A DNA stretch of 64,000 nucleotides from Misgurnus anguillicaudatus (lineage: Eukaryota; Chordata; Actinopteri; Cypriniformes; Cobitidae): assembly GCF_027580225.2 (NCBI RefSeq), contig NC_073348.2:40180501-40244500 (forward strand), in the 5' to 3' direction. The first letter of the stretch is position 1. Each line of letters opens with the position of its first letter. Shown one piece after another: positions 43,167-54,964 of this stretch. The position numbers and the translations under genes were made by a program. Under the pieces are notes generated by a model that saw nothing but the letters and a program-made list of their open reading frames with translations, had not been told where the DNA came from and ran no database searches.

Positions 43167-44239
43167 AACAAAACAAAGCCCTTCAAACACTTCGAAACAC
43201 CCAGAAAACCACACACGTGTAACCACAAACACATGCCAGAAAGACAAATCTAGCCTAGTCTCTACTACAGGTTAAATAAGAGCGCATGAGTTGAATGTGT
43301 GAATAACGTCACTTCAGACGCTTTTGTGATCATTTGCATGAGCGCGGTGTAAATCAGGTCCTATAAGCGCTGAAGTATTCTTCACAGCAGAACATGAAAG
43401 TGTCACAGATGCCCTCCGGACCGTGAATGACCCACAACAACCTCTCATTCAAACTCATTTCTCACTTCATTAAATGAATGAGCTTGCCAAACCCAACACA
43501 GAGAGCCACAGTATAAAACATTTTGGAAATAAAATGAAAACACTCGTGTTTGTAGATGAATACGGAATCGTGGTTCATTTTCTGTTACTGTCTGAATGTG
43601 TATTGTACATCATTAATCTGGTAAACAACCCCTGACATCATCATGATAGAAGTACAAATGTCTGAATATCTGTAAGATCATAAACTGAATAACAGAGGAA
43701 CTGTAGCAGATTGCTCCCTTCCCAAAATCACGCTTGTTCAAGATGACATCTGACGGTTTATGGGCTCTTTGGCGAGTGCATGACCGCGACATGTGAACGT
43801 TACGAGTACCGCATCCCTTCACAAAGTCAATCGACAACGCCTGTCGTGTGAAACGCTGCAGTAATGTCACAGCGGTACAATCATGAAGAAAATGACACGA
43901 CGATGAATATTGCGGTGTAATCTGACAGGAGCGAGTAAACGTGCTTTGTGTTTAAATAGTGAGATGAGATCTTGTTACAACAAATACATTTGTGTGTGAT
44001 GGATGATGATTTCTACAAATGTTGACGATTATATTGTATCCATAACAAAATAACAGCATTATTCAACCTGCGCATTTTGCATATTGTCAAGAATCTACTG
44101 CTAGTGACTGAAGTGACATTTTACATTACATAACAAATCAGGATTTGAACCTGATATGAAGCTGAATATTACATTTGTTAAAAGCCTTTTTATTTTTGCT
44201 TTCCATATGTCTGTATCTATAACGACTGTAAAATTGGTA
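43167..44239. other. Unassigned DNA
   Basis: No recognised exon or repeat. An 85-codon minus ORF at 43613-43870 lacks a domain. Confidence 0.3.
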
Positions 44240-44247
44240 TGTTATGG

Positions 44248-45992
44248 CAGTGGTTCTCAAACTGGGCCCCCCGAAATTATGCCAGTTTTATGACATTTTA
44301 TCAAATACAAGGGGTGACCCCGAATAGCCGAAGATTCGATGCATCGATAGGAGAAGCCTGATTCGACTACCAATCTCACAGTCAAATCGTCGCAGATGTG
44401 TTATGAAATGAGGATCATTTAATTTCGGCCCTATATGGGTGAACATTATCTGATTTCACATATAACAGCTTTCTCCCAATATATTAATATACAGCATATT
44501 ATGATAATACTATACAAATAATATGTGAAGAAGTAGCTTTCAATAAATATTTTTAAAATGCGTTAATAAATTCAACAACCGCTGTGACCAGGCTACACAT
44601 CCATAAGAGGTTTCTATGTTAATAAACCATTCCAAATTTAAAAGACAAAGCTGACAATTCTGGCTATACTTTCATTATTTTAATAATTTCTTTATTTTAT
44701 TTATAAATCACTCTGAGTTATTTGATTTATCTATTTGGCTTGTGTTTTGTTTCTGTGCACTTTAGGCATTTTGCACATATTTGTTCTGCACCTTGTTACT
44801 TCTGACCATATTTTTTATTATAAACATGAATTCTGATCTAATTTAAATCCATAAATTTTTAATTGATTTTTGTTGTATTCATGTTGCGCTTTTGCGTGCT
44901 GTCCATGGTCCTGGTGCATGCAATTTAGTCGAACGCGCTAAGTGCTCTGCATCTCATTTTTAGGAGTTCATTAAACTAAACATAAAAAACTGATGTTTTT
45001 CGACAGGAATAAGTTTAAAAATGTATTTAAAACAGGGTGGTTATCTTGTTAAAATTTTAACTACATAAAAGGTAAGCCGTTTCTTTAAATTTCAGTGATG
45101 AGACAGAAAATATCTGCACCGAACCTATATTTATGCCTGACATGAATGTCTTTCTTGTGATTTAATATTATGGTCAGTGTTCACTTTCAAATCATAGAAA
45201 AGAGATTCCTGAAATAAATAATATAAGAATCATCAGGTGTTTCTGTACCTAAAGTGAATAGAGATGATCAAAGTCAAATAAGCAAGCAGTATTTCTGTGC
45301 TAAATAATAACGTGTCTATAAAATCATTAATTTCAGTGTTTTTCTTGTTATAAATTAGCGATTAATGATTTGTATATTAAGCTTAGTTTTTATCATTTAC
45401 AGTAACAAACACAAATTATCATTTGTTGTTTTTTTTTGGTCATGACTGCTTTGACCCGCTAAATCTCCAAATTAAATAAAATCGCTGAATTGTAGCCAGA
45501 GTTTCCAAGGCAGGATCACATTTGTTATTTTTTTAGGTTTAGTTATCAAAATGTTTTTTGTTATATCTTTGTGTGATGTTCTGTAGATCGTGGCTTTAAA
45601 ATGTTATTAGGAATGGTTAATTTTTTTTATGTTGCCTTATATTTTAACTTAAAAAAAAAAAGATATAAATGCATCATCAGTTTTGTCTTCATTCATCACT
45701 TGAAAGAAAGTTTTGGTCACTTTATCAGAAAGTTGTTTGTGTGTGCTGCTTGCACACACAGATGGTTCGACTATCGGTTGACTATAGAAAGAATCGACAA
45801 TTCTGATTAGAATATGTAAATTCTTAGTCGAGGACACATTCATTTATCATTAATTCTGTGTAATTATTAAACATTAGGGCTACCAACTAACAGCGCTAGA
45901 TTTTAATAAGTTTTGTTTCATTCAAATTTTATGTTTTATGTCATACATTTTCTTTAGGGGGGAAGCACGCCGAAAGTGTTTGAGAATCACTG
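44248..45992. mobile_element. hAT MITE (CAGTGGTTCTCAAAC family), split by another hAT
   Basis: CAGTGGTTCTCAAACTGGGC at 44248 and GTTTGAGAATCACTG ending at 45992 are inverted and match 31656-31900, including GCCAGTTTTATGACATTTTA. Flanks TGTTATGG and CGTTATGA share a 6-bp core, a decayed TSD. The middle (44310-45838) is a different element. Confidence 0.88.
44310..45838. mobile_element. hAT element (GGGGTGACCCCGAATAG family), copy 1, nested
   Basis: Starts AGGGGTGACCCCGAATAGCC and ends near TTAGTCGAGGACACA. The same left end, ordered interior (GGAGAAGCCTGATTCGACTA, CTTTCAATAAATAT, TTTATCAGAAAGTTGTTT) and right end occur at 56196-58063. The host MITE sequence resumes with ATTCATTTATCAT. TSD decayed. 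No transposase frame. Confidence 0.85.
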
Positions 45993-46679
45993 CGTTATGA
46001 TATCTAGTTGTATAAAAGCGAATTATTTCTATGCCACAATTACTAAATTCTAATTCATTATACTAAAAACATGAAGTCAAAAATGACCAGATAAAATGTC
46101 AGATAATTTGGATTACATGCTTTCTCTTTTTGGAAAACAATGATGATCTGTTCCTCCATCAGATTCTCAAGTATCAAATCACTTTGGATACCAGGATTAA
46201 ACATAAAATCATGTCCATAGCAGATGTGTCAACTGAGGAAGCAAAAACTATATTGAGGTGAGATAAGAGAAAATACACGCTTCAGACTTCATGTGTAAAT
46301 CTAGATTCAAGCACAATACAGTATATGACATCACTGACAACAATAAAATGTGCTTTCAGCTATCAGCACATACAACACAACACCTGTACAGATTACTGTA
46401 TGCCTACTGACTTAAATCAAAATTACATTTGGTGATGTCACATCTGGGATTATATATTGATGGAGACACACTTATATATCAGATGATTTGCCTTCAGAGG
46501 TGTCTGTACGTTGCATTACCTCTACCCGAGCAGGGTGAGAAAAACAAATGACAAGACTAAAATGATTGAAGTTGTGCTCTTGTCACAGAAAAATCACTCA
46601 TGTTTTTGTATCCTGATGTGTGATGTTGTGTAGTAACATTACTACACTGAGACGCTTATCTACACTACACAGGTGGAAG
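45993..46679. other. Unassigned DNA
   Basis: Nothing recognised. Confidence 0.3.
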
Positions 46680-47275
46680 TTAACACGTGCTTTATTTCTG
46701 AAAGGATTACTCCACTTACATTAACAAAATCTGATAATATACTCACCCCTGTGTCATCCAAGATGTTTAAGTTTTTCCTTGTTCAGTCGAGAAGAAATGA
46801 AGCCTTCCGAGGAAAACATTCCAGGATTTTTCTCCATATAGTGGACTTTAGTGGACCTCAACAGTTTACAGTTTTAATGCAGCTTCAAAGACGATCGAAA
46901 CCAAAACATAAGGGTCTTATCTAGCAAAACCATCCTAATTTTCACCAAAAAATACAAAATATGTACTTTTAAACCAAAACTTCTCATCTTGCACTAGCCG
47001 TGTGATGCGCCAGCGCGACCTTAAATATTATGTAATCACGTGGAAAGGTCACGCATATGATGTATGTGAAACTACCGCTTCAGTGTTTACAAGTGTGAAA
47101 AAAGAGGATTGTTCAGATGTTGTTGTACTGTATGTGGAAAGAAATAAATTAATGTCTTTGTGTCAGTTAATTGTTTAAAATGGTCCGCAAGTGTGCACAT
47201 ATGTGACGCGTGACCTTTCCACATGATTACGTAATACGTAAGGTCACCCTGGCACATCACAAGGCTAGTCACAAC
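46680..47275. repeat. Interspersed DNA repeat with CACCCCTGTGTCATCCAAGATG motif
   Basis: TACTCACCCCTGTGTCATCC, AACATTCCAGGATTTTTCTC, ATATAGTGGACTTTAGTGGA and AAGGGTCTTATCTAGC appear in the order I recall from a very common zebrafish-type DNA repeat. At 46990-47265 the part GACCTTAAATATTATGTAAT is followed by its loose inverse near 47215-47245. No termini fixed. The 83- and 79-codon ORFs are chance frames. Confidence 0.6.
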
Positions 47276-47870
47276 GCAATGAAAATGTCTAAAAGTAAAA
47301 TGTCTGAAAACTTGGGCACCAAACAAGAGATAGTTATGAGGTCACAATCCTGGTACAGTTTCAGTATAGTAAACATGATATTAACGGATGTCAAGCTGGT
47401 AAGTAAAATGACTGAAGTAAGTAAAATGCAAAAGGCAGAAGAAAAGCAACACAATAATAAACACAAAACAAACAGAGAAGAGTCCTTCATCTTCTGAAGC
47501 AGTGATGGACACTAACATCAAACTGCTTTAAATTCAAGAAATCCAAGTCACATGGAAGAGCTAGAAATATGATTTTGAAGAATAAGAATATTCTGTCTGC
47601 TTTTAAATGAATCAAACAAAGGTGAGATAAATGTCAGTGGTCTCATTGTCCTTCAGTTGAGTTTGGCCTTTGGTGTCAAAGAAAATCTGAGCTTTCTTTT
47701 TTGTCTAACGAGACATCAAAATGTCAAACGCACACATGCAAAATCATTTTCTCAACTTTAATTCCAAACATTTATATGAACATAATCGTAGCTTTAAAAT
47801 CTCAATATTAGTGAACATTTCATGATAAACATATCTCATTAAATGTATCTACCACATTACAATATATAAT
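47276..47870. other. Unassigned DNA
   Basis: No recognised exon; the two overlapping ORFs (plus 47210-47497, minus 47269-47490) are uncharacterised. Confidence 0.3.
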
Positions 47871-49211
47871 ATTATACAACAGTTCTTTCTGGTTCTCGAA
47901 TCTGATTGGCTAAGACCTGTGCGATATTGTGCTGATATCGGCACTGTAACCGCTTCACCTTTCGTATCATTCCGCCACCTAGTGAATGGAGGTCCTAAGC
48001 AGGCTCATCTCTGAATGGAAAAACACAGACGCGCTGTTTTGAATCACTCTCCGTTTGTCTCATTAGTTTACTAGCTCATAAATCAGTCTGTGAATCCCCA
48101 ATCAGAAGTATTATTCCGCCAAAGATCAGCGCTCTTGGATGTTACGTTACAGTTAATGGGAGAAATGTCTTGTCACATCGTGTGGATTATTAACACTTGG
48201 AAAGAGGAATATAAACACTCGTTTTTTTTCTGGAGCTATATTTCTTATCAGAACGCGAAAACACCGTGAAACTGCAGGTAAGCACCGCAGCTTTTAAATG
48301 TGGACATTGATCATTTACTTTATCGTGACGTGACTATTAAAACATGTTATGAGATATCGCCACTGATATATTTATAAGCAGCATGCAAAAACATATCTCT
48401 GACACTTATAAAACACCGTTTTATATAGTACTGACAAGAACAAAGTTTAATAATAATAATCGAGTGCTCGTATCACGTTAAGAATAAATGAGAAAGCAAT
48501 AGTAACGTTATACAAGTAGTTTTATTAACTTTTACCTCGCGCCAAAACAATAACAACACAAAAGACACTAAATATGAATTAAAAAACAAGTACAAGTTTG
48601 ATCATGACACCAAATACTGCTGATTTGATCTCATTTTGACGATCATAAACAAACAAGGCCAACATGAGAGCCAGGGTATCTCTTTCAGAGATGTAGCCCA
48701 GAGAGGGCGGTGATCAGCGGGGCGAGTGAACACTGATGTCTGCTCATGCTTTGGTTCTCATTCGTACCGAATCTCACTAAGCAAACGTTCAAACAGGCGC
48801 TATCTTTACTAATCGACTGCAGATTTAAATATAATACAGATACATTCTCGACTGAACTAATCTTAAAACTACACTTTGTGACCAAGAAACGGTAATATAA
48901 AGAAACGGCTTTTCCGTCCATTGAGTTTTTATGAGCTTCAAAGCAGCCGAAAGTTTTACCTGTCATTCTGGCCGCCCTCAAATCCGTGGCGGAAGAAGTA
49001 GTTCTCAAACAAAGAGGCTTTTAAAATAACTCCGTTGTTGTTTTCTAGTTTTCGTTTTTCAAACGTGTGCCGTCGAACTGTTGTATAAAAGCAATATCGC
49101 TCTCGGAGTCGTGTGATATAGCTCTATATCATCACGGCTGTGATTGCCTCTGGCCTAATCACAGCCGTGATGATATAGAGCTATATCACACTCCTACTCG
49201 AGCGATATTGC
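47871..49211 (+). mobile_element. Hairpin-ended element, family A copy 2 (inverted)
   Basis: Begins with TTATACAACAGTTCTTTCTG and ends with the long hairpin at 49091-49211. Just inside the hairpin is GAACTGTTGTATAA. The body matches 21276-22628 in reverse orientation with only scattered differences (about 1.5% over the 324 bp I compared), so the two insertions are young. Flanks differ from those of copy 1, supporting independent insertion rather than a segmental duplication. Strand is given with the hairpin as the 3' end. Confidence 0.75.
49091..49211. repeat. Terminal hairpin of family A copy 2
   Basis: Arms GCAATATCGCTC/GAGCGATATTGC and CATCACGGCTGTGATT/AATCACAGCCGTGATG pair around GCCTCTGGCCT. 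Both copies share this terminal boundary with TTTAA flanking. Confidence 0.95.
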
Positions 49212-49308
49212 TTAAATAGCTCTATATCCTTATATTTCAATACAAGTTATACATCATCTAAAAGCTGATTAAATAAGCTTTTCATTGATGTATGGTTTGT
49301 TAGGATCA

Positions 49309-49625
49309 GCCCATTCTCATGAAATGCTACAAATAGCATGCAGTGTAAAAAATCGTGAAATATGTACGCCAAATTCAAATTTTGCGTGTATATGATGCGC
49401 TAGTCATTCCCGTTCACCTAATACAGCGCACCTTTTTGTGTCGTTTTATGCATTGGTTTCTCGTTTTTTTTTTTCATTGTCACTTGGGTTTGGGGTTAGA
49501 AGAAGAACTTTTTGTTACGTAAAATGACATCCTGACCTAAACCCCAATTCTAACCCCAACTCCAAGTGACCATTGTTTAATAATTGACAACAACATGGAG
49601 AAACCAGTATATTAAATGATATCCT
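49309..49625. mobile_element. Fold-back element, family E copy 1
   Basis: CAGCCCATTCTCATGAAATG, GTATATGATGCGCTAGTC, TTGGGTTTGGGGTTAG, then the right arm CTAACCCCAACTCCAAGTG and AAATGATATCCTAAAGCAAA. The same order occurs at 51951-53614. The right arm is truncated here. Confidence 0.7.
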
Positions 49626-49649
49626 AAAGCAAATCATGATACAACAATT

Positions 49650-50485
49650 TGAACATCTGAGGGTGCAAAAAAATTGAAATTTTGAGAAAATCGGCTCTAA
49701 AGTGCACCCATTTCATTGCTAAAAACAAAATTATTTTGTGTACTTATTATAATACAATGTGTTTGTGTGGTAAATAACACATTATTTTCCAAATACCGCA
49801 CATTTTTGTAGCTCCAGATTTCCCTTTCTTCCTCAAACGCTCTGATTTTGTACAAAACTCATCGATCTGAAAAGCTGTCCCTGATTGGCCAGCTAATCTT
49901 GTGATTGGCCCGAATTCCTCTGACATCAGACAGAAATGTGACCCTTCTAACCATGTTTGAAAGATTTGGTTCCTAACAGGAGTAAACTTATAGGCTGTAA
50001 GTCAAAGCGTGAGGTATTATGATAATGTCGGTCTTGTCAACATCACCAATTCCAGGAAGTAAACTGTTGCCTACAATCCGTGTGTTTGTTGTAGTCCAAG
50101 AAAAGAAATTTACGTTGGAGACGATAACTCACGTCATTGTTTACTTTGGGGTTTGTACCTTTTGCATATCGTTAACATGAACTTATACACACTAACACCC
50201 CAAAGGAAATAAAAAATCGTAAAATGGATAATACTTGCTCTTTAAAGTTGTCCAAATGAATTCCTTAGCAACACATATTACTAATGATACATATATTTTT
50301 GATATATTTACGGTAGAAATTGTACAAAATATCTTTATGAAACATGATCTTTACTTATAATCCTAATCATTTTTGGCATAAAAGAAAATTTGATTATTTT
50401 GACCCATACAGTTTTGTTGGCTATTGCTACAAATATACCTCTATGACTTATGTCTGGTTTTGTGGTCCAGGGTCACATATTTTAA
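49650..50485. repeat. Abundant cyprinid interspersed repeat(s)
   Basis: AAAATCGTAAAATGGATAAT and TACACACTAACACCCCAAAG near 50190-50235, then ATATATTTACGGTAG, TGATTTTTGGCATAAAAG-like, GACCCATACA and TTTTGTGGTCCAGGGTCACA up to about 50480. I recognise both halves as widespread fish repeats; class uncertain. The 64-codon ORF at 50344 lies inside. Confidence 0.55.
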
Positions 50486-51234
50486 TAATTGTCTCGCTTT
50501 CTTATAACAGTGCCAAATATTTTTCAGCAGTTACCTAAAAAGTGCATTTTGAAAGTAATAGACAAGCATCTCGATTCATGCTGTGTTCATTAGCTAAATA
50601 TAAATGGTAAACTAGTGCCTCATCTAATATCCAGTGTGAGGTAAATGGACCTCTTATGAGTATCTGAAAGTCAGCAAATGTATGGGCTAAATTAGAAAAT
50701 AAGCAAGCAAAGGAGCCACCATCAGCAAAAGCCAAAGACTTACAGAAGGCCGAACGCTGCCGGGCTCGAACACAGATAACCTTGTAGAGGTGACGAGAGC
50801 GAGAACCATCTCAAAGCATTTATTCTTTAAACATCAGCGTACGTGCTGCTGACCAAGCGCTTATGAAGCATCGCGCTCGGCTGAGTTTCACTGTATTGAT
50901 TTCATTATGCCAGTTTGTCGTCTGTGCATTTCCAAACACACACAAAACAACTTGTTATTAAATTATTCATTGCATCCTTTTTACAAATGAGAAATTGAAC
51001 ATTGTGAAAAAGACGACATCAATTCAATAGATCAAATGTGCAGATAATATACAACAGAGACTGAACAAGAGAGAAATAATAGTTTTTGTTATAACAGTAC
51101 GTCTGGCTGTAAGTATCTAATCTATAGATCAGCTACAGGGACGTCGCTGTATAAGAACAACTTCATGCTAATGGATATCTTCATCTTCCAGCAGTAAACT
51201 ATTCACACAACACACCAAAAATATACAAATACAC
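50486..51234. other. Unassigned DNA
   Basis: Nothing recognised. Confidence 0.3.
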
Positions 51235-51259
51235 TGCTGACGGACAAGTCGAAAGGTCA

Positions 51260-51955
51260 AATAAGTGAATGCGAGTAGATTCCTTTCGATATCGAAAAAA
51301 GACGGAGACTTATTTTGTTTGTTTTGGTTCAATAATATGTCAGATTTCAACTTGTCCATAGACGGTTGCACTGTTGTGTCATCTTCCACAGTCAAGAACT
51401 TGTGAGTTCTAGTGATGTTCAATCTTTTGATAGTAATATCTCCAACGTTTGCCACACAACATTCTTCCAACTTAGAAATATATGCCATATGCTGTCTGCA
51501 TCAGATGCAGAGAAGCTAATCCACGCTTTTTTGACCTCAAGAATAGACTATTGTAACTCATTACTCGGGGGGTGTCATGCAAGTCAGGTAAACATGCAAA
51601 ATGTTGCTTCAAGAGTGTTTACTTGATCTAAGTAGTATGATCACATAAGCCAAATTCTGGCATCTTTACACTGGCTATCGGTTAAATATTGCATACATTT
51701 TAAAATATTGCTAATAACCAAAGCCATGAATGGCCTAGCACCTTAGATAATTACAATTAATACAATGCACCGCATACATTGCAGTCGCAAAATTCTGGTC
51801 ACTTAATTTTTTCTAGAATATCAAAAGCGTCAATCCTTTTCCTACTTAGCCCCTAAACTCTGAAATGATTTTCCAAACAATGTTCGAGAATCAGACGCAG
51901 ACCATCAATAAATCTCTTTAACAAAGCATTCACATAATTCATCTAGTAAATCAGC
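51260..51955 (+). pseudogene. L2/CR1-type LINE reverse-transcriptase C-terminus (5'-truncated)
   Basis: Across frameshifts the plus strand encodes blocks typical of the end of the L2-like ORF2: KKTET near 51295, SIDGCTVVSSSTVKNL near 51352-51400, then MLSASDAEKLIHAFLTSRID and YCNSLLGGC (about 51488-51575), IHFKILLITKAMNGLAP and NSEMIFQ. Several in-frame stops and at least two frameshifts make it dead. The 5' part of the LINE is absent, as usual for truncated reverse transcription. Its 3' end is displaced to 53615-53823 by later insertions. Confidence 0.85.
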
Positions 51956-53614
51956 CCATTTTTCATGAAATGCATATAAATAGCACACAGCGTGAAAAAT
52001 CGTGCAATACATATGCCAAATTCCAATTTTGCATGCATATGATGCGCCAGTCCTTCCCGTTCACTTATATGCAGCATCTTTTCGTGTCGTTTTATTTATT
52101 TATTTATTTTTGTTTTCTGTTTTTTTACCATTGTTGCTTGGGTTTGGGGTTAGAACAACTTTTTGTTACATTAAATGACATCATAACCCAAACCCTAATC
52201 CTAACCCCAACTCCAAGCGACCATGGTTTAAAAATAGACAACAACATGAAGGGCCCTATTTTAACGATCTAAGCGCATGGTCTAAAGCGCACGGCCTAAA
52301 TGGGTGTGTCCAAATACACTTTTGCTAATTTAACGACGGGAAAAATTGTTTGTGCGTCGAGTGCATGGTCGAAAACGGTTGTTCCTATTTTTTTAATGAG
52401 TAATGGGTGTGTTTGGAGCATAACGTGCAATAAACCAATGATAGTCTCAGCTCTCATTACCTTTAAAAGCCAGTTGCGCTGGCGCCATGTCTAATCCCTA
52501 TTTAGATTACGGACTTTGTAAACTGAAAAACTAAGCGGAGGAAGAAGACCACCAGTTTAAGATCATGTTGTTTTTCACTTGTATTGAAATTGTGTTTTTT
52601 TTATTATAACCTTTAAAACCAGTTTTCTTTTAGTCATGGAAGTGAAAATAGCAGGCTTTTAATTGCTGCAAATGTTTGGCTATCCAACATCATCAAAAAA
52701 TTATTTACAAGTATGTAAGAAAAGATTTGTTCTCTAAAAATACTTCATTTGTAACAAACAGGAGATAAAGAATTTACAAACGTGCGGAGAGCCGAAGCGT
52801 TTCAGCACTTGGACAGCGCCAGGAGGTTTTTAAAAGCATTTTCTTAAAAATGTTTCTCATCTCACCATATCCACAGCTACAGAGTCATCATATACAATAA
52901 ATCTGTGAGGTAGCATTTAAAAAAAACATTTATAAACAGATGCATTTGTTTAAAGTAAAGCATTTATTTACTTACCAGGCTGCAGGTGAAGCACCTCTTT
53001 ACGCCTTCTGACATCTCATAATCGATCCTCATTCATGTCCATTTTTTTAATCCTTTACTTTTTCATATTTAAAAGCTTTTTTGTGCTGCTGCGCATCCAT
53101 GTGCATAATAAGCAAACCCGCGTTGTCTTTCCGTTTATAGGCGCATAATATTACTAACGCGCTCATTAAATAACAAAAACACTATTGAGCCATTGACTTT
53201 AGAGCAGGTTTTAGTTGGTCAATGGCGTAGTCTATTTAAGTTGCCTCAAAATAGCATCACGCCAACAATGCGCCTGGACACACCTCATTTTTAGATCAGA
53301 ACGCCCATGGGTGCAAAAATGCATTTGCTATTCAAACAACGTGGTGCTAAACATGAAAATTATAATTGCGCCAGGTTGAAACTAGCAAAAGACGCTTACA
53401 TCACACATTGCGCTGCATTGTGCTGGGTGTATGATAGAGCCCGAAGAAATCAGTATATTAAATGACATCCTAAAGCAAACCCAAATGTAACCTCAAACCG
53501 AAGCGACAATGACTTAAAAAACAGAAAATAAATGAGAAACCAATAAATAAAACGAAAAAGATGCACCATATAAGTAAATGAGAAGGACTGGCGTATTATA
53601 TGCACGCAAAATTT
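51951..53614. mobile_element. Fold-back element, family E copy 2, inserted in the LINE
   Basis: TCAGCCCATTTTTCATGAAA, GCATATGATGCGCCAGTCCT and TTGGGTTTGGGGTTAG form the left arm. The right arm, after a nested insertion, has AAGCAAACCCAAATG, AAGATGCACCATATAAGT and AAGGACTGGCGTATTATATG. LINE sequence resumes at about 53615. Interrupted at 52251-53442. Confidence 0.8.
52251..53442. mobile_element. Non-autonomous DNA transposon, innermost layer (3-bp TSD)
   Basis: Starts GGGCCCTATTTTAACGATCT and ends GGGTGTATGATAGAGCCC. GAA flanks both sides (52248-52250, 53443-53445). Family E copy 1 shows the uninterrupted sequence ACAACATGGAGAAACC, confirming the insertion point and a 3-bp duplication. Subterminal AAGCGCACGG and TTGCGCCAGG-type words. 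A 3-bp TSD suggests PIF/Harbinger, but termini also resemble hAT ends, so the superfamily stays open. Confidence 0.88.
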
Positions 53615-53823
53615 CTTTAGGGTTTTTCTTCCAAGGACTTTTGTCCCTAAAGGGTTTTTCTCCTAGGAGATTTTACAACACCTCGGGAGACAGGTGACAT
53701 TAGCTTAACTTATATCTTGCTTCTATGTTTCTCTGTGATTTCTCTTGTTTTTATTAATGTAAATCTGCTTTGGAACAATAAAACAATTGTGAAAAGTGCT
53801 ATATAAATAAAATTGAATTGAAT
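53615..53823 (+). repeat. LINE 3' UTR and tail (continuation of 51.3-51.95 kb)
   Basis: GGGTTTTTCTCCTAGGAG, TGTAAATCTGCTTTGGAACA, GTGAAAAGTGCTATATAAAT and the terminal AAAATTGAATTGAAT (TTGAA repeats) are characteristic of fish L2-type LINE 3' ends. Separated from the coding remnant only by the family E insertion. Confidence 0.85.
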
Positions 53824-54424
53824 GTGACTCACTAAGTAAAATGTTGAAATATATATTTAACTTAATATAAACATGTGACTATCCAAGCCCACAACATACT
53901 TTCACAGACTGTTAATTCAACTCAAAGTTACTTGACGGAGCTCTAAATGACTTCACACCTTACATCATTACATGACACTGTGGAAAAACTCAGCCAAGTT
54001 ATTTTCGACCCAATTCACTTGGACTTATCTTAATTGAGATCTTAACACAGTTCAACAGAGAGCATCCAAACTCATTTACTGCGGCTCACCGCTCTCGCAG
54101 ACAAAAGAGAAACCTGAAAATGAACGCATACAAAGCCAAAACTAATTTATGGTGAAATCATTTTAATAAATGCCATTTATTTGTTTAAAGGTTTTGGACA
54201 TGTGCTCTTAATTATTTTTTAAAAGTGAATTAGTGCTACTTGTTAATGCAAAATTCAGCAAGGTTAGTGTTAGTGACTCAAACAAACCTTTTACCCTAAA
54301 TATTACCCTTCAGCATATAACTTATCCTTGTCTTGTTTTCTAAAGTTAGTTACTCATTCACCTCCCCACTCCCTTTGTCATTTTTCCTAGTAAACACTCG
54401 TTATTTCTCTGGCCCAAGCCATGT
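53824..54424. other. Unassigned DNA
   Basis: Nothing recognised. Confidence 0.3.
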
Positions 54425-54964
54425 TACCGTATTTTTTGGTCTATAAGCTGCGCTTTTTTCATAACTTGGCTGGTGCTGCGTCTTATAGTCAGGTGTGCCT
54501 TGTAAGTCAGTATGAATTAATTTTGACATTTATGAGGCAAGAGACAACATTACTGTCTACAGTCGCGAGAGTCCGCCATATGCTGCTTCTGTATTTATGT
54601 AATTCGATGGATTCAGTGATGCAGAATGATGAGTATGCGAACTTCACGCTAGTTGTCTTGTTTGGTTAATTTAGACTATTCAACCTTACAAGGTAAGTTC
54701 TGTATGCTATGGTTTATGGTTTAAATAACTGATAATATTACTTTAACTAACAGACATCTATTCAGCCTGCTGTTCTGTCTGCTATTGTTTAGTTGAATAA
54801 CTTGCCTTTCCGGATTAAATGTCTGTTCTTTGGATTGGATTTTGTGAAATAATTTTCTAAATAAACACGACGTATAATCCACTGTGACTTATATATGTTA
54901 TTTCGTCTTAATGACCCATTATTGAATGATGCAGTTTATACAGCTTATTTCGGAAAGTACAGTA
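54425..54964. mobile_element. MITE with TACCGTATTTTTTGG-type termini
   Basis: Left TACCGTATTTTTTGGTCTAT with AAGCTGCGC, and right CAGCTTATTTCGGAAAGTAC then AGTA, are imperfectly inverted. GTGCTGCGTCTTATAGTC and CACTGTGACTTATATATG are subterminal. I recognise this terminus from vertebrate MITEs. The 82-codon ORF inside (54421-54669) has no domain. No TSD fixed. Confidence 0.6.
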
